Below are positions 34,457-47,500 of a stretch of 64,000 bases of DNA, piece after piece. Positions within the stretch are counted from its first letter, which is position 1. Each line of letters begins with the position of its first letter. The stretch is from Ditylenchus dipsaci (lineage: Eukaryota; Nematoda; Chromadorea; Rhabditida; Anguinidae). The stretch covers positions 1 through 64,000 of the forward strand of contig SADC01001212.1 in NCBI GenBank assembly GCA_004194705.1. Direction: 5' to 3'. Made by a program: the position numbers and the translations under genes. Below the pieces are notes generated by a model, which ran no database searches, was not told the DNA's origin, and was given only the letters and a program-made list of their open reading frames with translations.

Positions 34457-34579
34457 AATATTAGTCCGCGACCACGAAACCATTGCGTTAGACATTTGTC
34501 AGTCCTTGCTTCTATAGTTTGACTTAGGCCTGAGCCTAAGTCCTAATCCTAAACATTTTGTTTCATAATGTAGTCACAG

Positions 34580-34796
34580 CAGACCTGTGCACGGGCCCAC
34601 TTTTTCACGGCCCGGCCCAGCCCGTCCCGGAGCCAGTGTTTCCGAAAGTAACCCCTACAGTAACACCTACATGTACTATCTAACCATACACCTACATTAA
34701 CACCTAAAATCAAACGTACACTTTTTAAAATTTTAAAAGTTGGGCCCAGCCCGGGCCCTAAAAATCACGGCTCGGGCCGGTTCGTGACCAGGTCTG
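34580..34796. mobile_element. hAT MITE with CAGACCTGTGCACGGGCC ends
   Basis: Left CAGACCTGTGCACGGGCC and right GGTTCGTGACCAGGTCTG bound 217 bp with GGCCCG-rich subterminal sequence. Perfect 8-bp repeats AGTCACAG flank it (34572-34579, 34797-34804). This is a typical hAT terminus and duplication. No coding content. Confidence 0.9.
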
Positions 34797-34901
34797 AGTC
34801 ACAGCAATTTCGGAAGGATCAACGTGTTAGGAAGGGTATTCGCTGGTAGCACCAAAAATTTGAAATAAAGAACATTTCTAAGAACTTTATATACAGTCTG
34901 C

Positions 34902-37900
34902 TCAGCAAAATCTGGCGTCTAATTTACACATTTCAATGAACCAATTTGCTTGTAGCTGATCTATTTGTGTTATTGTAGCACTTCTGGCAAACGTTTCTGT
35001 CTCGTGGTCAGCATTTTTATCGGTAGGAAAGTAAGGCACTATGCGCATCATTCTCCTGGAATTCAACTGTTCCATATACGCCTGACCAAGTATCTCTTTT
35101 GATTCTTCGGTAAGGCACCACGAGCACAGACCACACTTCTTTTGAAAAAAAATTAAATTTTTAAATTTGTAAAATTTAAAATACACTACCTGTTTATTTT
35201 TTTCACATTGCTCTGTTTGACAATCTGTAGAAGTACAATGTTCTGAGTAGACCATTAAGTTTTTGTTTGAAAGAAAAACTTGGGTATTTTGTTTAGCATA
35301 CTTTTCTTGAACATTTCCAACAGCTAAATGACTAACGATTCCTACTAAAGAGAAAATGTTCAGCAAAACTTGTTCATAGAGCACTTGGTTTTGAGTGAAA
35401 TGATCTGAGGATAAGTTTGGAGACATGTTGGCCTTAATTTTTGCAGATATACTAGTAAAATTTCAAAAGTGTTAAAACCTCCATTAGAAATACATTTAGT
35501 TTATCATCCACCACAAAGTCAAATCTGCTAAGTTCAAAAAATTTCCTGCAAACGACACGAAAGGTTAGAAAAAATCTTTGCTGAAACATCACCTTTTGTT
35601 TTTATAATTTTTTAAAGATTTGCGCATATTTTCATTTTGAGCTATGAACACCTAAATTTGGGTGAACAATTTCAAATTTAGAATGTTTGCAAAATAATTA
35701 TAAGGTGTCAGCCAATCTTTGAAATACAGTCAACCCGCGCTATATTGACACCTCCCAAAAGTTTGTTCCCACCCTAGGGTCTGACACTTTTTTTACCTCA
35801 ATTTTTGAAAGGTTTTACCAAATCTGATTCGTCAGTCTAATCAGAAAAATCGTAGAGATTCTGAATTTGCCAGTCGTTTTTGTAAGTACCGGCGGATCTT
35901 TTCGGCAAAACTTTTTTTTTTACAAAAACATCCGGTAAATTCAGAATCTCTACGACTTTTCTGATTAGACTGACAAATCAGGTTTGGTAAAAAATTCGAA
36001 AATTGAGGTAGAAAAGTGTCAGACCACAGGGGGGAACGAACTTTTAGGAGTGTCACTATACCCGGGGTTGTGTGAATCTGAAATTATATAACGAACCTCT
36101 CGTATAATCTGTCTAATTTGGTTGTAAATATGCTCCGGGTCTTTGTTCAATTTCTTTCTCAAGTATGCGTTAAAAGTTTCTTTAAAAGATAGGTTCATTT
36201 TATTGTAGTACGCAGCCAAAGAAGGCATCTAAAATAATAATTTCAAAAAATCTATGCTAAAAACTAAAATCAACCTCCCAAACAGGAGTGTAGTCATCTC
36301 CAACCACATATTTGTCTATATCTTCTGGATCAAATGGAAGGTAGTCTTTGGGGCAGAATCTTAAGAGAATGTCTTCATCGTAGATGTACACTCTCAGTGG
36401 GCTTATCGAAGTAATCGCAGTGTAAATTCCAATGTCAAATTTTCTGCAAAATACAGGGTGTTTTAAGAAATGTGGACACTTTTGAACGCCTATAATTTTT
36501 TTGTAGATCTTTTTTGAAATTATATACACGCAGATCGACTCGGAATTCGATAAGAATTTTTTTACAATATAATGTGAAAACACGATTTTCACTTGGTGCC
36601 TCTGTGGTTTAGGTCCTGGTCTTTGAATGGCCTCGTGATCATAGTGACCACGCCGTCCTACGCCGTCCTAATTTTTTTCATCGCCGTCCTGCATTTTAAT
36701 AATATTTTTCATTATGGACCGGCTTTTTTTATTTTACAACATATAATCAGTTTTTATTTTATACTTTATTTTTAGGCGACCGTCCAAGTTTTCTTTCATT
36801 TTTATTTCAAAAAAATGGGCCGTCCTAATTTCACACAAAAATTTTCAAAAAAGTCGGTTGAATTAGGACGGCCCCATTTTTTTGAAATAAAAATGAAAGA
36901 AAACTTGGACGGTCGCCTAAAAATAAAGTATAAAAATAAAAACTGATTATATGTTGTAAAATAAAAAAAGGCTGTCCATAATGAAAAATATTGTTAAAAT
37001 GCAGGACGGCGATGAAAAAAATTAGGACGGCGTGGTCACTATGCTCGTGATAGCCTAGACCCAAACCACAGAAGACCAAGCAGTAATCGTGTTTTTGACA
37101 TTATATACCAGAAAAATTCTCATCAAATTCTGAGTCGATATGCATTTCCAGGAATTCAAAAAAAACGTCCTACAAAAATTTATGGTTCTTTGAAAGTGTC
37201 CACTTTTCTTGAAATACCCTGTAAATATGCCCAAAAGTGCAAAACATAAAAGTAAAGTCAACCTTCCATCGATCAGCAGTGGATTTTCTACAAACTTTTG
37301 CACAAAAGTTTCCTCTTTATTCAACTCCAGTTCTTTGGTATCCACCACTTTGATGCCTCTGTGAGCGTTGCTTTTCTGGACCCAAAGCAAGTAAGGGTAT
37401 AGTTTAGCATACTCCTCAAACTCTTTTCTCTTGGCTGGCATTTCAAAGGCTTGTGGAATGCCTATTGATAGATTGCAAGTGGCTAGACTCACCTGGACAA
37501 AAAATAGATTAAACTTTTCCAAAAATATATTTAATTAACTACTTTGCTAGTGTAATAACCAGAACCAGGCACATGGTTGACCAATTGCCAGTCATCTTCC
37601 AACCCGTCGATTTTCGATCGTACTTCTGGAACTGTGAATGGATATTCGTGGTTCCACAGCACGTCGAATCGAACTTAGTGTCTGATGGAGTGGGAAGACC
37701 ATCCACAATGGTGTAGCCAAGCAGAGAAAATATTCGTTTAATGTGGTATAAATAGCCAGTGTTTTTCTACAAATCGAGATTTGCTGGCATTATTGGCACT
37801 AATTGCCCAAAATGTTTACACTTTTGCCATTAATCCAAGCGATAGGTCTGTCCTTGTTAATTTCTGTTTGAAAATTTTCCCTCTGGCTTGCAGTGCAAGT

Positions 37901-38120
37901 ATGGTGAGAATCTGATTGCTTCTTGGATATGAGATGGTTATTTGAACTAATAATTTTAAAAAATTTGTAAAAAGTCCAAAAACATTTTCTCGATCTACCC
38001 ATTTTCCATTTCTGTCAGCATTTTCCTTAGCACGCGAATATTCCATGAGATTAAACATAGTCCGAGAAAAAGAATAAATAGTGATACGAATGTTGGATGC
38101 CGAAACGGTGATAAAAACAT
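34902..38120 (-). CDS. ttll-15: Tubulin-tyrosine-ligase-like protein, TTLL15 type
   Basis: A probable tubulin glutamylase/ligase with an N-terminal membrane anchor. Ten minus-strand exons: 37999-38120, 37820-37946, 37543-37766, 37263-37492, 36275-36443, 36097-36228, 35593-35651, 35479-35545, 35190-35432, 34902-35138. Residues 10-26 (TFVSLFILFLGLCLISW) form a signal anchor. The TTL core shows FDVLWNHEYPF, VNHVPGSGYYTSKVSLA, FVQKFVENPLLIDGRKFDIG, TSISPLRVYIYDE, RFDFVVDDKLNVFLMEANMS; the C-terminal part is Cys-rich (CGLCSWC) and ends ARFC. The late ME-N-x-SPNL motif is the ATP/Mg site of TTLLs. Exon 3 is one base short (224 nt): the frame before about 37668 and that of FDVLW differ, a likely consensus deletion. 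Introns hold a pogo-like palindrome and a 768-bp MITE. Confidence 0.85.
35727..36075. mobile_element. Pogo-like palindromic element in TTLL15 intron 6
   Basis: CAGTCAACCCGCGCTATATT starts the left arm. The right arm ends GAGTGTCACTATACCCGGGG, its diverged inverse. Inside, GAATTTGCC/GGTAAATTC and TCGTAGAGATTCTGAATT / AATTCAGAATCTCTACGA form a long hairpin. Confidence 0.65.
36454..37221. mobile_element. CAGGGTG-type element in TTLL15 intron 4, with nested palindrome
   Basis: CAGGGTGTTTTAAGAAATGT and GTCCACTTTTCTTGAAATACCC are inverted ends flanked by TA. The central 36650-37040 is a second, almost perfect palindrome (CGCCGTCCTAATTTTTTTCA and inverse), so the insertion is compound. Length 768 bp; no coding content. 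Confidence 0.75.
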
Positions 38121-38417
38121 CGTTTTATATTAAAAAAATCTAAATTCTAAAGCACATGCAAAGATTCTATCTTGACTTTTGCATGCCATAAGCAAAAAAA
38201 TTATGTGAGAGGAAGGAAAAAGAAGTTCTTATTGAAGGTCAAATTTACTTTCTTATACTTGGCTATCTACGATTTCTTTCTGTACAAGGTCAGCCGAAAT
38301 TATTGCTCAAATTAATATGTTTGCTACCAGTGAGGGGGATCTGGTCGGTTAACCGGACCGGTTGAATCACAAAAGAAAACTCAGAAGTAGAAACTAAACG
38401 TGGTCTTAAAAACCGCT

Positions 38418-38659
38418 TTTTAAAGGGGCATGGCCACCTGTTTTTGAATTTGTCCCCGCCAATTCAAATTTTTTTTCCGAATCGTTGAACTTCTATGCAG
38501 ATTTTTCAGCTTGGTTTCTAACAAAACAAAGCCTAGAATTTTATTTTAGGTATAGTTTTGTTAGAAACCAAGTTTAAAAATCCGTACAGAAGTTCAATGA
38601 TTAGGAATTTTTTTGAATTGGCAGGGACAAAATTTGTAACAGGTGACCGTGCCCTTTAA
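38418..38659. mobile_element. Palindromic element Q, copy 2
   Basis: TTTAAAGGGGCATGGCCACC to GGTGACCGTGCCCTTTAA, arms with TTGGTTTCTAACAAAAC and its inverse, as in copy 1. It occupies the space between the TTLL15-like gene start and the capping enzyme 3' end. Confidence 0.75.
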
Positions 38660-38872
38660 CTCAACCAGTCGAAAAAATGAAACAAATCCAAGCCTATTGG
38701 ATACTTTATAAAATTATTATTTTGCTTGAATTTATACTGTTTTCAGGTTTCCAGATTATATTTATCGAGATTTCTTTTATTGTATCAAACAACTTCAAAC
38801 AAAATAAACATATCAATATTTTCCGAACCACAAAACAAGTTTTACAAACAAAACTATGTATATCCGCTGTCA

Positions 38873-41519
38873 TTACCCAGACTCATTGATCTTGCACCCT
38901 TTCTGAATGATGAAATTGAGCAAAGCGTCCTTTGAGACAGGATATCTGATGGTGCTGCAAACTGACATGGCTGTTGTCAAAGCATTTGGAAAACTTTTGT
39001 CTGTTCTTTCACGTAAGAATTCCCAGAGTTGAGTGGCTGGCTAAGCAAAAATAAATTTTGCGGTTTAAAATAGTCTTTTAAGATTGGTTTACATTCAGTT
39101 TGCACTCCACTATCTTCTGATCATATTGTTTTAGATCTTTGGTGACCTTTATGCGGCCGAAGGGCAGCTCAGTGTGCAAGACATGCAGATTGCCCACCCA
39201 TTCCGGCAATTCACCCTGTTTCTGCACTTTTCGTATGTCTAGTTTGAAGTCAATGGTGCAAAGACCAGGTGGTTTCCACTTGAGTAGCATATCACAACGA
39301 CCTGGATGATAAGGCTAGAAAATCAATTTTTAAGTTTTTATCACTTATTTTTACCAATCCTCACCAAATTAACTGGCTGAAAAATGAGTCCATCAATTTC
39401 ATGGCCAATGCTTTTTAAGAATTTTTGATCAAAGAATTTAGGAGTAGCGATCAGCAGGAAAAAGTCTTTCCGACGAATACTCATCGGCTCTTTTTCTCGG
39501 CGAATTTTGCCTTTCTGCATTGCTTCCCTTCTTGTTTAATGAGCTCAATGTCAATGATGTTGAACCGCTTTTGAAAGTTTTCTTTTCCTACATCTTGGTC
39601 CTATAATAATAAAATATTTTGTGGTCATTAAAATATTTTAGATTGAAATGCATTTGAATAACCAAAAATATTGAAAATTTTTTAGGCCCAACTTCGGCAT
39701 GACATAAGTGCTGAAGTAATAATAATTCATTTAGCTACTCGTGTTTCGCGAAGTGTGAGGGTCTTAAAATTGGACTCCATGTTTGTTTTAAAAAATAAGA
39801 GATATCTAGCAGAGTTATACCTACCTCGAACCGAATAATATCATAGATGAGTAGTCTGGGTGTATCTACAACTTTTCCATTTTCTTGAACTTTATCAATA
39901 ATCATTTCAGCGTCAACTAAAGTATTGCGGAGATGTCTGCTTAATTTTCTGTGCAGAAATGTCACATTTGGTATCTTGAAGACGTTGTTGTCTCGGTCAA
40001 AGGCGTAAACTTGGTTTTCCCCTTCAATCAACACCAAATACCTAGAAAAATATATCTCATGTCCAAAACAACAACAAAAAATGTTTTCGAATAAGCATAC
40101 CTCACACCATCCGCCTTCCAGGACACCATATAGGGCTGTTCTGATAAAAACCTGAGATTATCTTTCTGTGGAGAGTGTTCCAAGGAGACTGGCTGACTGC
40201 CGGGAAAGCCCTTGCCTTTGTAATTGCAGTACTCACGGGTCTGACAAATTTACAAGGTTAACAGAAAATTCGACCCAAAAGGCATCAACAATTACTTTGC
40301 CCTGCAAGTATACCCTTTCCTCTTCATCCTCCACGTATGTGACGCCGGGGACTAAACCATCCATAAACCGTTTGACTGTACCGTTTTGCTTTGTGCCTGT
40401 AAAAGTTGGATCAAATTATGGTCGCACACTGGTCTCATACCATTGGTAAGAGTGGAAGGATTGGCATGAGAAGTGGAAGGCAAACTTGATGCATGGGTTT
40501 CTTCAACAAAATGAATAGGAGCTCCATTGCAGTACTCATCCTCAGCAATCGGCCCTTCTTCCCAAAGTGGCCTGCCAGGCGGCTTAAAACTTTGTTATAG
40601 GTTTTTTGCAAAAACTATTGCCTCTTTTTTACCTGAATCACGTCTTCCTCATCTCCATAACGTTTGCACAACTCCTTTAGGTAGTCTTCTTTGTAGATCC
40701 CATTAGGTCGAGCACTGGCAAACTCTTCAATGGCCATATCCACAGCATAGCTGCACTGGTCTACTAGGTATGCAACAATCAAAAAGCCGGTTCTGTTAAA
40801 GCCATGAGTGCAGTGAAGAGCAACAATATCGCTAGGGTTGTTCTGAAAAAAGAAAGGATAAAAAAATACAACTTGATAACGGAAAGACGGTATTGCCTCA
40901 AAGAAAGCATTGACACATTCAATGAACTCTCTCGTTTCTTCTTCAGTTGGTGTCTGTCCATGCCCCTCCATCGGCATCTTCTTGTAGATACAACAATTTT
41001 TCTCAACCTAAAATTGCAATGACATATTTTCGACAAAATGATATCCTCAAAATTTTCAAATCCAATTACCTGCTGTCTGTCATAATAGCGAGAAGTTTTA
41101 GTGAAGTCCATCCACAAACCAATTTTAGCATCCTTCTTTGCATTGATCAATGGTCGTTTAAATACATCTTGCGGGTGAAACCGATAATTGGTTCAACCAA
41201 GCTGTCATAAAGGTCGGCAAGAGGAGTTTTCATAGGAAGAAATTTTTCAGCAACCACCTAAAGCCAACATAGTAAAGAGGGGAATACGACCAGTGTCTAC
41301 CAACCTTGCCTATTGGAGGCAATACAACCACCTAGCAGGAAGGCCCATTTTCAATGACTTGTCTTTCTTTACAGCTAGTGCTTGACTCAAATCACTTCCA
41401 TTTGCTTGAATTCCATTTTCTGCTGTAAAAATTATAATTAAAGTCTCATAGTGCCTAAAAACCATAAGAGAACAAAAAAAATTACCCTCGTTACCGCTCT
41501 TCCTCTTCCGGTTGCTCAT
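38873..41519 (-). CDS. RNGTT: Bifunctional mRNA capping enzyme
   Basis: The protein has an N-terminal RNA 5'-triphosphatase and C-terminal guanylyltransferase that cap pre-mRNA on Pol II. Exons: 41486-41519, 41305-41422, 41070-41257, 40873-41007, 40633-40842, 40441-40582, 40296-40396, 40101-40240, 39825-40041, 39365-39600, 39093-39314, 38873-39040; about 637 residues after allowance for indels. The triphosphatase loop is intact ([10 protein letters not shown]), as is the guanylate-accepting Lys in [16 protein letters not shown]. Later motifs [20 protein letters not shown] and [12 protein letters not shown] follow the animal pattern. Single missing bases are needed near 41325 (RWLYC / PPIGK), near 41190 (LVEP / YRFHPQDVF) and near 39490. 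A 30-nt in-frame intron (40843-40872) is inferred. Three deletions in an essential single-copy gene suggest assembly errors. Confidence 0.9.
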
Positions 41520-42263
41520 CTAAAAGTTTTCAAGGGTGAACTTTTCATAAGTTAATTTTGTCTGCAGTTGATTCTCTTTGTAAGTTGCGAAAGTATTAAC
41601 TTTTTTAACTTTGCAAACGAAGCGCCAGACAAGCACCATGACAAAATAATTAACCCGGTAAATTCAAAACTATTTACTGCCACACTTCCCCTTTATGTTT
41701 TGTTTCCCCTTATCGCTTGCTAACACTTATTATTCTCGCTATTTCATGCTCTAGCATCTCGCCTATTTATTTCTATTGATTCTGGGATGACCTATATAAT
41801 TGCTGTTTCTGTAAATAATGTAAATAACGTGAACTTTTGCCCACAGAGAACAACAAGGAGACAACTAACTTTGTTTATTCAAGGTATGGACTTCTTCCTA
41901 TAAGTAGAGAAGAAGGAAATCGATGAGAGAGCATTGTTCTTTGCACCCATCCTCGTTCTACTAATACCTTTCTTTTTTGTGGCCGGCAGTAAAAGCTGAA
42001 TCTGTCTTCTTTTACTCGTTACTAACTGGCCTGTTAATATTTTTGTGATAAGGTGCATAAGAAAACGTGACTGGGGAACACGCGATGTGATTTTTTTTAA
42101 CGAAAATTTGGGGGTTGCCCTCTGTTGCAAAGAAAAGTGGGGTGCAAACCGTGGACTATTTTAGGTGATAAAAAGCTCGGTTTCTCCAGTCTTTGTTTTA
42201 TTCTTGATAAGGATGCTTAAAATATATTCATTTTACTATTTTTTAGCTTGATTGTCGTCAAAA

Positions 42264-43959
42264 ATGGTACTGGAAGCAAATGAAAAGCGGGTTGGTCGTT
42301 GGTATTTTGGTGGAATGGCAGAGCATGCGCGGCAAGTTGTACTCATCCACTCGACCTGGTTTGTTTATATTGTCTTATTATAACCATTTTAATAATATGT
42401 GTTATAGCTTAAAGTTCATCTGCAAACGCAACAAACTGGCAAAATCTCACTACCGCAAATGGCAGTTAGGTAAAAATCTTCTTCCCAGAGCTGGAACATG
42501 AAAATTTTTTTCTTATCAAGGATATGGACAACTGATGGCCTATTTGGCTTCTACAATGGATTATCAGCTTCACTTATGCGTCAACTGACCTACTCGGCAA
42601 CGCGATTTGGGGTCTATGAAACCGTAAAAGCACAGTTCCCTGCAGACAAACCAATGGCTTTCTATCAGAAAGTTTTCTTGGCCGGGTTCTCAGGTCAGGG
42701 TACTTTTAATGGCGGGATTTATAAACCGAGATAAACTTTGGGGTGACTGTCTGATTATAAAAAGTTAAAATTTTCGGGCATTAAGAACTGGGAATGCTCT
42801 TGACAGTATATTAGATATGTTGCCTGAAGTATTCGTTTTGACAAACTAAATTCAGGGTTACTCGAAAAACCTTGTTTGCATTCAAAATAGTGTTTTAGCT
42901 GACTTTCTGTGCATGACCTCGGTGCAAATCACCACCCAAATTGTAACTAGTGAGATGAGCTACAATGTGGTTGGTAAAATGCATGGAGGTCACGCTGGTC
43001 GAAAGCACTAAGCCTATCACTGATAAAACTTAAAGCCACTAAAATTCAAGGAGTTGCCAAAGTAGGCGACTGTAAGGGCCCGCTTACAATGGGATGTCGA
43101 TGTCGAAGTAAAAGTGGTGTCTAGATCTCGCGTTTGCCATGTGAAAATGCCAAATCTGATATAGATGACCTATAACTAAAATCAAAAAGTAGGTATAGGT
43201 CATCTATATCAGATTTGGCATTTTCCTATGGCAAACGCGAGATCTAGACACCACTTTTACTTTTACTTCGACATCGACATCCCATTGTAAGCGGGCCTAA
43301 CAGAAATGGTATCTTATCAAAAAATAATAATAAAACGGTTGTTTAGGCGCCTGTGGAGGAGTGGTTGGTTCGCCTGCAGATCTAATCAACGTCCGAATGC
43401 AAAATGATATAAAACTTCCAGCCGCTGAGCGCCGCCATTACAAACATGCCATAGATGGAGTCTTTCGAATTTGCCGGGAAGAGGGAATAGCAAAGTTATT
43501 TAATGGATGCACAATGGCAACTATCCGTGGTACCTTGATGACAATTGGCCAGCTTTCTTTCTATGATCAAATCAAAGAGACACTCATCACTTCCGGTTAT
43601 GCCAATGACGACATCTACACTCACTTAGGGGCTTCTTTCTTAGCTGCTTCTTGTGCAACGGTTAGTAATTTTGGTACAAGATTCTCACGGAGATCCATCG
43701 TTATCAAGATTGTTATTTAGGTGCTAACACAACCAATGGACGTACTCAAAACAGAATGATGAATGCAAAACCGGGCGAGTTCAAGGGTATTCTCGACTGC
43801 TGTGTCTACACTGCCAAACTTGGTCCTGTTGGCTTTTACAAAGGTTTCTTCCCAGCCTGGATTCGTCTTGCTCCTCACACTGTGCTGATGTTTGTTTTCT
43901 TTGAGCAGATAAGAATGCGCCTGGGAGATCTACCGAAGGAGCAAAAGCAGAGTCAATGA
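42264..43959 (+). CDS. SLC25A10: Mitochondrial dicarboxylate carrier
   Basis: An inner-membrane carrier exchanging malate or succinate for phosphate or sulfate. Exons 42264-42358, 42408-42469, 42521-42693, 43347-43660, 43721-43959 give about 294 residues. The repeats show the carrier signature Px[DE]xx[KR]: THPLDLLKV-type in exon 1-2, SPADLINVRMQND in exon 4 and TQPMDVLKT in exon 5. Strong family matches are GRWYFGGMA, NGLSASLMRQLTYSATRF, IGQLSFYDQIKETL and HTVLMFVFFEQIR. SPADLINVRMQND is specific to SLC25A10 within the family. One base is missing near 42325 (GGM / ACAASCTHPLDL) and one near 43757 (KT / RMMNA). The third intron holds a recent palindromic element. Confidence 0.92.
43076..43297. 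mobile_element. Young palindromic element in SLC25A10 intron 3
   Basis: The two arms, starting GGCCCGCTTACAATGGGATG and ending CATCCCATTGTAAGCGGGCC, are about 90 bp each and nearly identical, with a loop of about 40 bp. TAA lies on both sides and may be the target duplication. High arm identity suggests recent insertion. Confidence 0.75.
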
Positions 43960-44542
43960 GCTTTTACACCATATCCTAGCCTTTGCTTGGTGTGCCATAT
44001 GTCCCTCTGTTGGTTGTTTAGCTATGTAATTTGATCATGTCTAAGCCCTAATAAATAATTATGAGTCCTTTGTCACTAGAGAGTTTTTTACAAACCCTAA
44101 TATCATCTTTATTTCAGATTGCTTTTGTGAAAACAGCATCCTATTCATACAATTTTACGAAACTGACATATAAAAATTGAGGTGGCTCAAAAGGCAGTGA
44201 ATCATTTTGCAAAGTTTCTACAGTCACTGGTATATGTTTTCAGAAACTGAATCAGCGGAAACCTCTTGATTAATAAGTTTTTTTGTGGCTAACATCAAAA
44301 CAGTTCTATCACAACTTTTATGTCCTTTTACTCGGGAATATAGTAGCATCATCCATAGTCACAGTGGAACAGGATCTCTATCAGTACTCGGACTTCTCTT
44401 TTTCACTTTTTCTTTGGTAGCAGTCACAATTCCTGCCGCCGACTTTAATGCTCTTAGTGGACTTTTACTAAACACTCCCGCACTGCTGCTGCTGGACTGT
44501 GTTGTTGCTACAGGCATTGTAGCGGCCCCTAAAATTTTTCGG
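43960..44542. other. Convergent 3' flanks of SLC25A10 and innexin
   Basis: AATAAATAATTATG near 44050 is the likely poly(A) signal of SLC25A10. AT-rich sequence up to the innexin stop shows no further gene; the plus-strand open frame over 44285-44569 overlaps the innexin end and is not supported. Confidence 0.5.
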
Positions 44543-47500
44543 TTAACCATTTTGCTCCAAGGTTCTTAAGATACCTGTAGTTTTGGAGATCAGTGAGCTT
44601 GATATACCTAACTCAGTCAACCTTCCTTCCTGTTTCGTATAGCCATGACCACTGCCAGGCCGACTAGATGGGGTTATTTGAATAACTGTATTAGCACCTG
44701 AAGGAATTAATGTGCTGGTAGTACAGGTTGTGCTGGTTGTGCTGCCTATGGTTGAAGACAATCCCTGCCCAACGCTAGACAACCCAACGCCAGACAACAG
44801 CTCGCATGAAGGCGACGGAGACCGGCTTTTACTCAGTGACCTGCCACCACCTCTATGATGGATACCAGACTGACGATAGGAAAGGAACCTACTTAGTTTT
44901 TGATGGGGACCAGCACTGCTGCTAGTAGCGCCCCCACCACCTCCTCCATTGTGGTTGGGCTGGAGTGAGGTGGTTGAGCCAGTACAGTCCCCACCTCTTC
45001 CACCTCTGTATCTGCCGGAACGCCTCATGGATTGGGTCCTTAATGGGCTTTTATTAGAAGATTTGGAAAGAAAGATGGAATCACCTGGCGAAATGGATTA
45101 GAGAAGAGTCTTCATCGATAAGATTTTCCGGGTGCTGAGATAAATACCTTAACGAATCCTTCCCGTTAATAAAGTTGGATTCCAATATTCAACTGGATGA
45201 TATAAAAATTATGAAAAGTACCTATTCCAAAGGGAATCAGTAATTTCCGTACAGTACATGACTCCCGCATGAAGAGCGATCATCCTAAGCACCAGCACTC
45301 CGTCTATCTGAAAAATTTTAGAAGTAAAAAAACATTCACATAATCGAAAATATTTGCATACCTTGAGGTATGTCCTCAAAAAATGTTCCACTTGCTTTCT
45401 TTTCTCTTTTCTGAACAATTCTGGTCGTTCTGGATCAGTAGTGAGTTCCAAATGTCTCAACACAAAGCGAAAACGATCTCGATGAAACAAAGAAATGGAG
45501 AACCAATAGAGAGCATCCAGAGTGGTGACTACGAACAAGATGGAAAACCACAGCCAGATGAGAATGAATATTTTCTCGTTGAATATGTTGATCACAAGTA
45601 CACACTAAACTTTCACCAATAAAAAAGACAAAATTAAAAAACTCTACTACCTGTACAGAGTGCCTTTGAATGTTACCCAATACCCGCACTTCGAAATCAC
45701 ACAAGGTTACCCGTGGAAAGTTGCCTGACTCCATCCAACTTCTGCAAAATAACAAGTCTCTAAGCACTCCTAGACCATAGACACCTGAAAAATGTTAACT
45801 ATCTCTGAATAAACAATGTTGTAAATTTTTTTACTGTATTGGTCAGTTTCCAGAAATTTGTTGACCAATAACAGATTGGTAAGGACGTTGCCTACGTAGA
45901 ACACTTTAGTGGCCTGAAACAGTAGCTCATTTTAAATGTACAGTCATAACTAATGTTTTTTATCAAAGATTTTTTTGTTCGGAGCCAGTCGAGTTATTGA
46001 AGGGACTGGATTAATGGAGGAGGAAGGTCGAATTGACACAGATAGACTCCACATAGAAGACATTATAACATAACTCACATTTTACACGCTCTCTACACTT
46101 CACACCAATTTTTCAAACCCCTCCTCTGGACCCGTAGTCAATATCGAATTAGAGTTTAGAATTTAGCAAGTGGCATGCTAAACTCTAAATTCTAAATTCG
46201 AGAAAAATTAGTCGTAGTCAATATCGCCGTCTAAATTCCACTTTTTATTTAGTCACTAAATATTTAGAATTTGGTAGTCAATATAATTGGACTATAAAGT
46301 TTAGACTCTACTTTTTTTAGAGTCTACTTTTCGTAGTCAAAATGGAGTCTAAACTCCACTTTTCGTAGTCAATATAGAGACTAAACTCTAATTTTTCCTT
46401 ATAAAAAAGTGGGGCGGTGGGGGGCTGTCTAAATTTATTTAGTCTCAACTTCCAACCCAATTTTCGTCATCTTTTTACCGCTTCGCTCTATTTTTTTATA
46501 TTAACTTTCCTAGGCCAACTTTTAACGCTCTTTCTTCCTGTCATAATAGTTTTTTTGCGTCTACTGTGATTTGTTAGGAAAAATTCAGTTCTCAAATGTA
46601 AACGTTTTAGAAACGCTCTTCGTTATGGATGCAAATTTGGTGGTGGAAAAAAGCCGTTTCAGCCCGGACGTTTCTGCAAAGCTGTCAGCCTTGGTAGCCG
46701 AGACGTTTGCTGTACTGTTTCCGTCATCCTGCTCGGCTGAGGCTCAATCAAAATCGAACAAGGCGTGGGAGGATGTGACTTCAAAGCTTAACAAGGCTTT
46801 CGTCGACAAACTACTCAGTTTCGGCAGCGATCAAGTGAAGAAACACTGGATGTATCTCAAAGTCAAGGCTAAGGAGGTGAATGCGAATAAAAAGAAGTGG
46901 GCAGTTATCTTGGTTTTATTGCAATTGGTTAAGTTATACTTGCGTTAAGTTATACTTAAGTTATACTTAGTCATACTTGCGCCGTCACTGAAAAGACGTT
47001 GTTATTGTCATTGTTGTTTGGTGATGCATTTGTCGGTATAAATTCATTTATCTATATATTCCTTCTAGTATAGTGCTCGTTCCACCTACTGTCTCCATTA
47101 TCTACCTTCTATCCTTCCTTTACTTTTTATTTATTTTAGTTACGATGGCCGAATTTATGCAAATTAGGGAGAGAAGGCAGAGAGAGAGGAACCTGCGATC
47201 GCCGTTCGAGGAGAACACCGATGCGGAGCTTATCAGGCGTTACAGGTTTGACCGAAGAGGACTCAGAGTACTGTTAAATTTTTAATTTATTATGGACCAT
47301 GACTATGCCGTTTTTCAGGTGATTTGCGAATTGGTTGAAGATGGCTTTCCAAGCACCAATAGAGGTGGCACCATTCCGATGGAGATACAAGTCTGTGCAG
47401 CTATGGCTTATCTGGCATCAAACACCTTTCAAATCCACATCGGCGATACACTGGGCATCAGTCAAAAGTCCGTTTCAAGATGTGTTGAGCGTTTCTGTGC

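Noticed and set aside
34902..38120. Calcium-channel alpha2/delta subunit
   Set aside because: First considered for the region, but the KFDIG...PLRVYIY...MEANMSPNL motifs are those of TTL-like ligases.
44285..44569. Plus-strand frame of 94 codons
   Set aside because: It overlaps the antisense of the innexin C-terminal tail and has no splice or family support.
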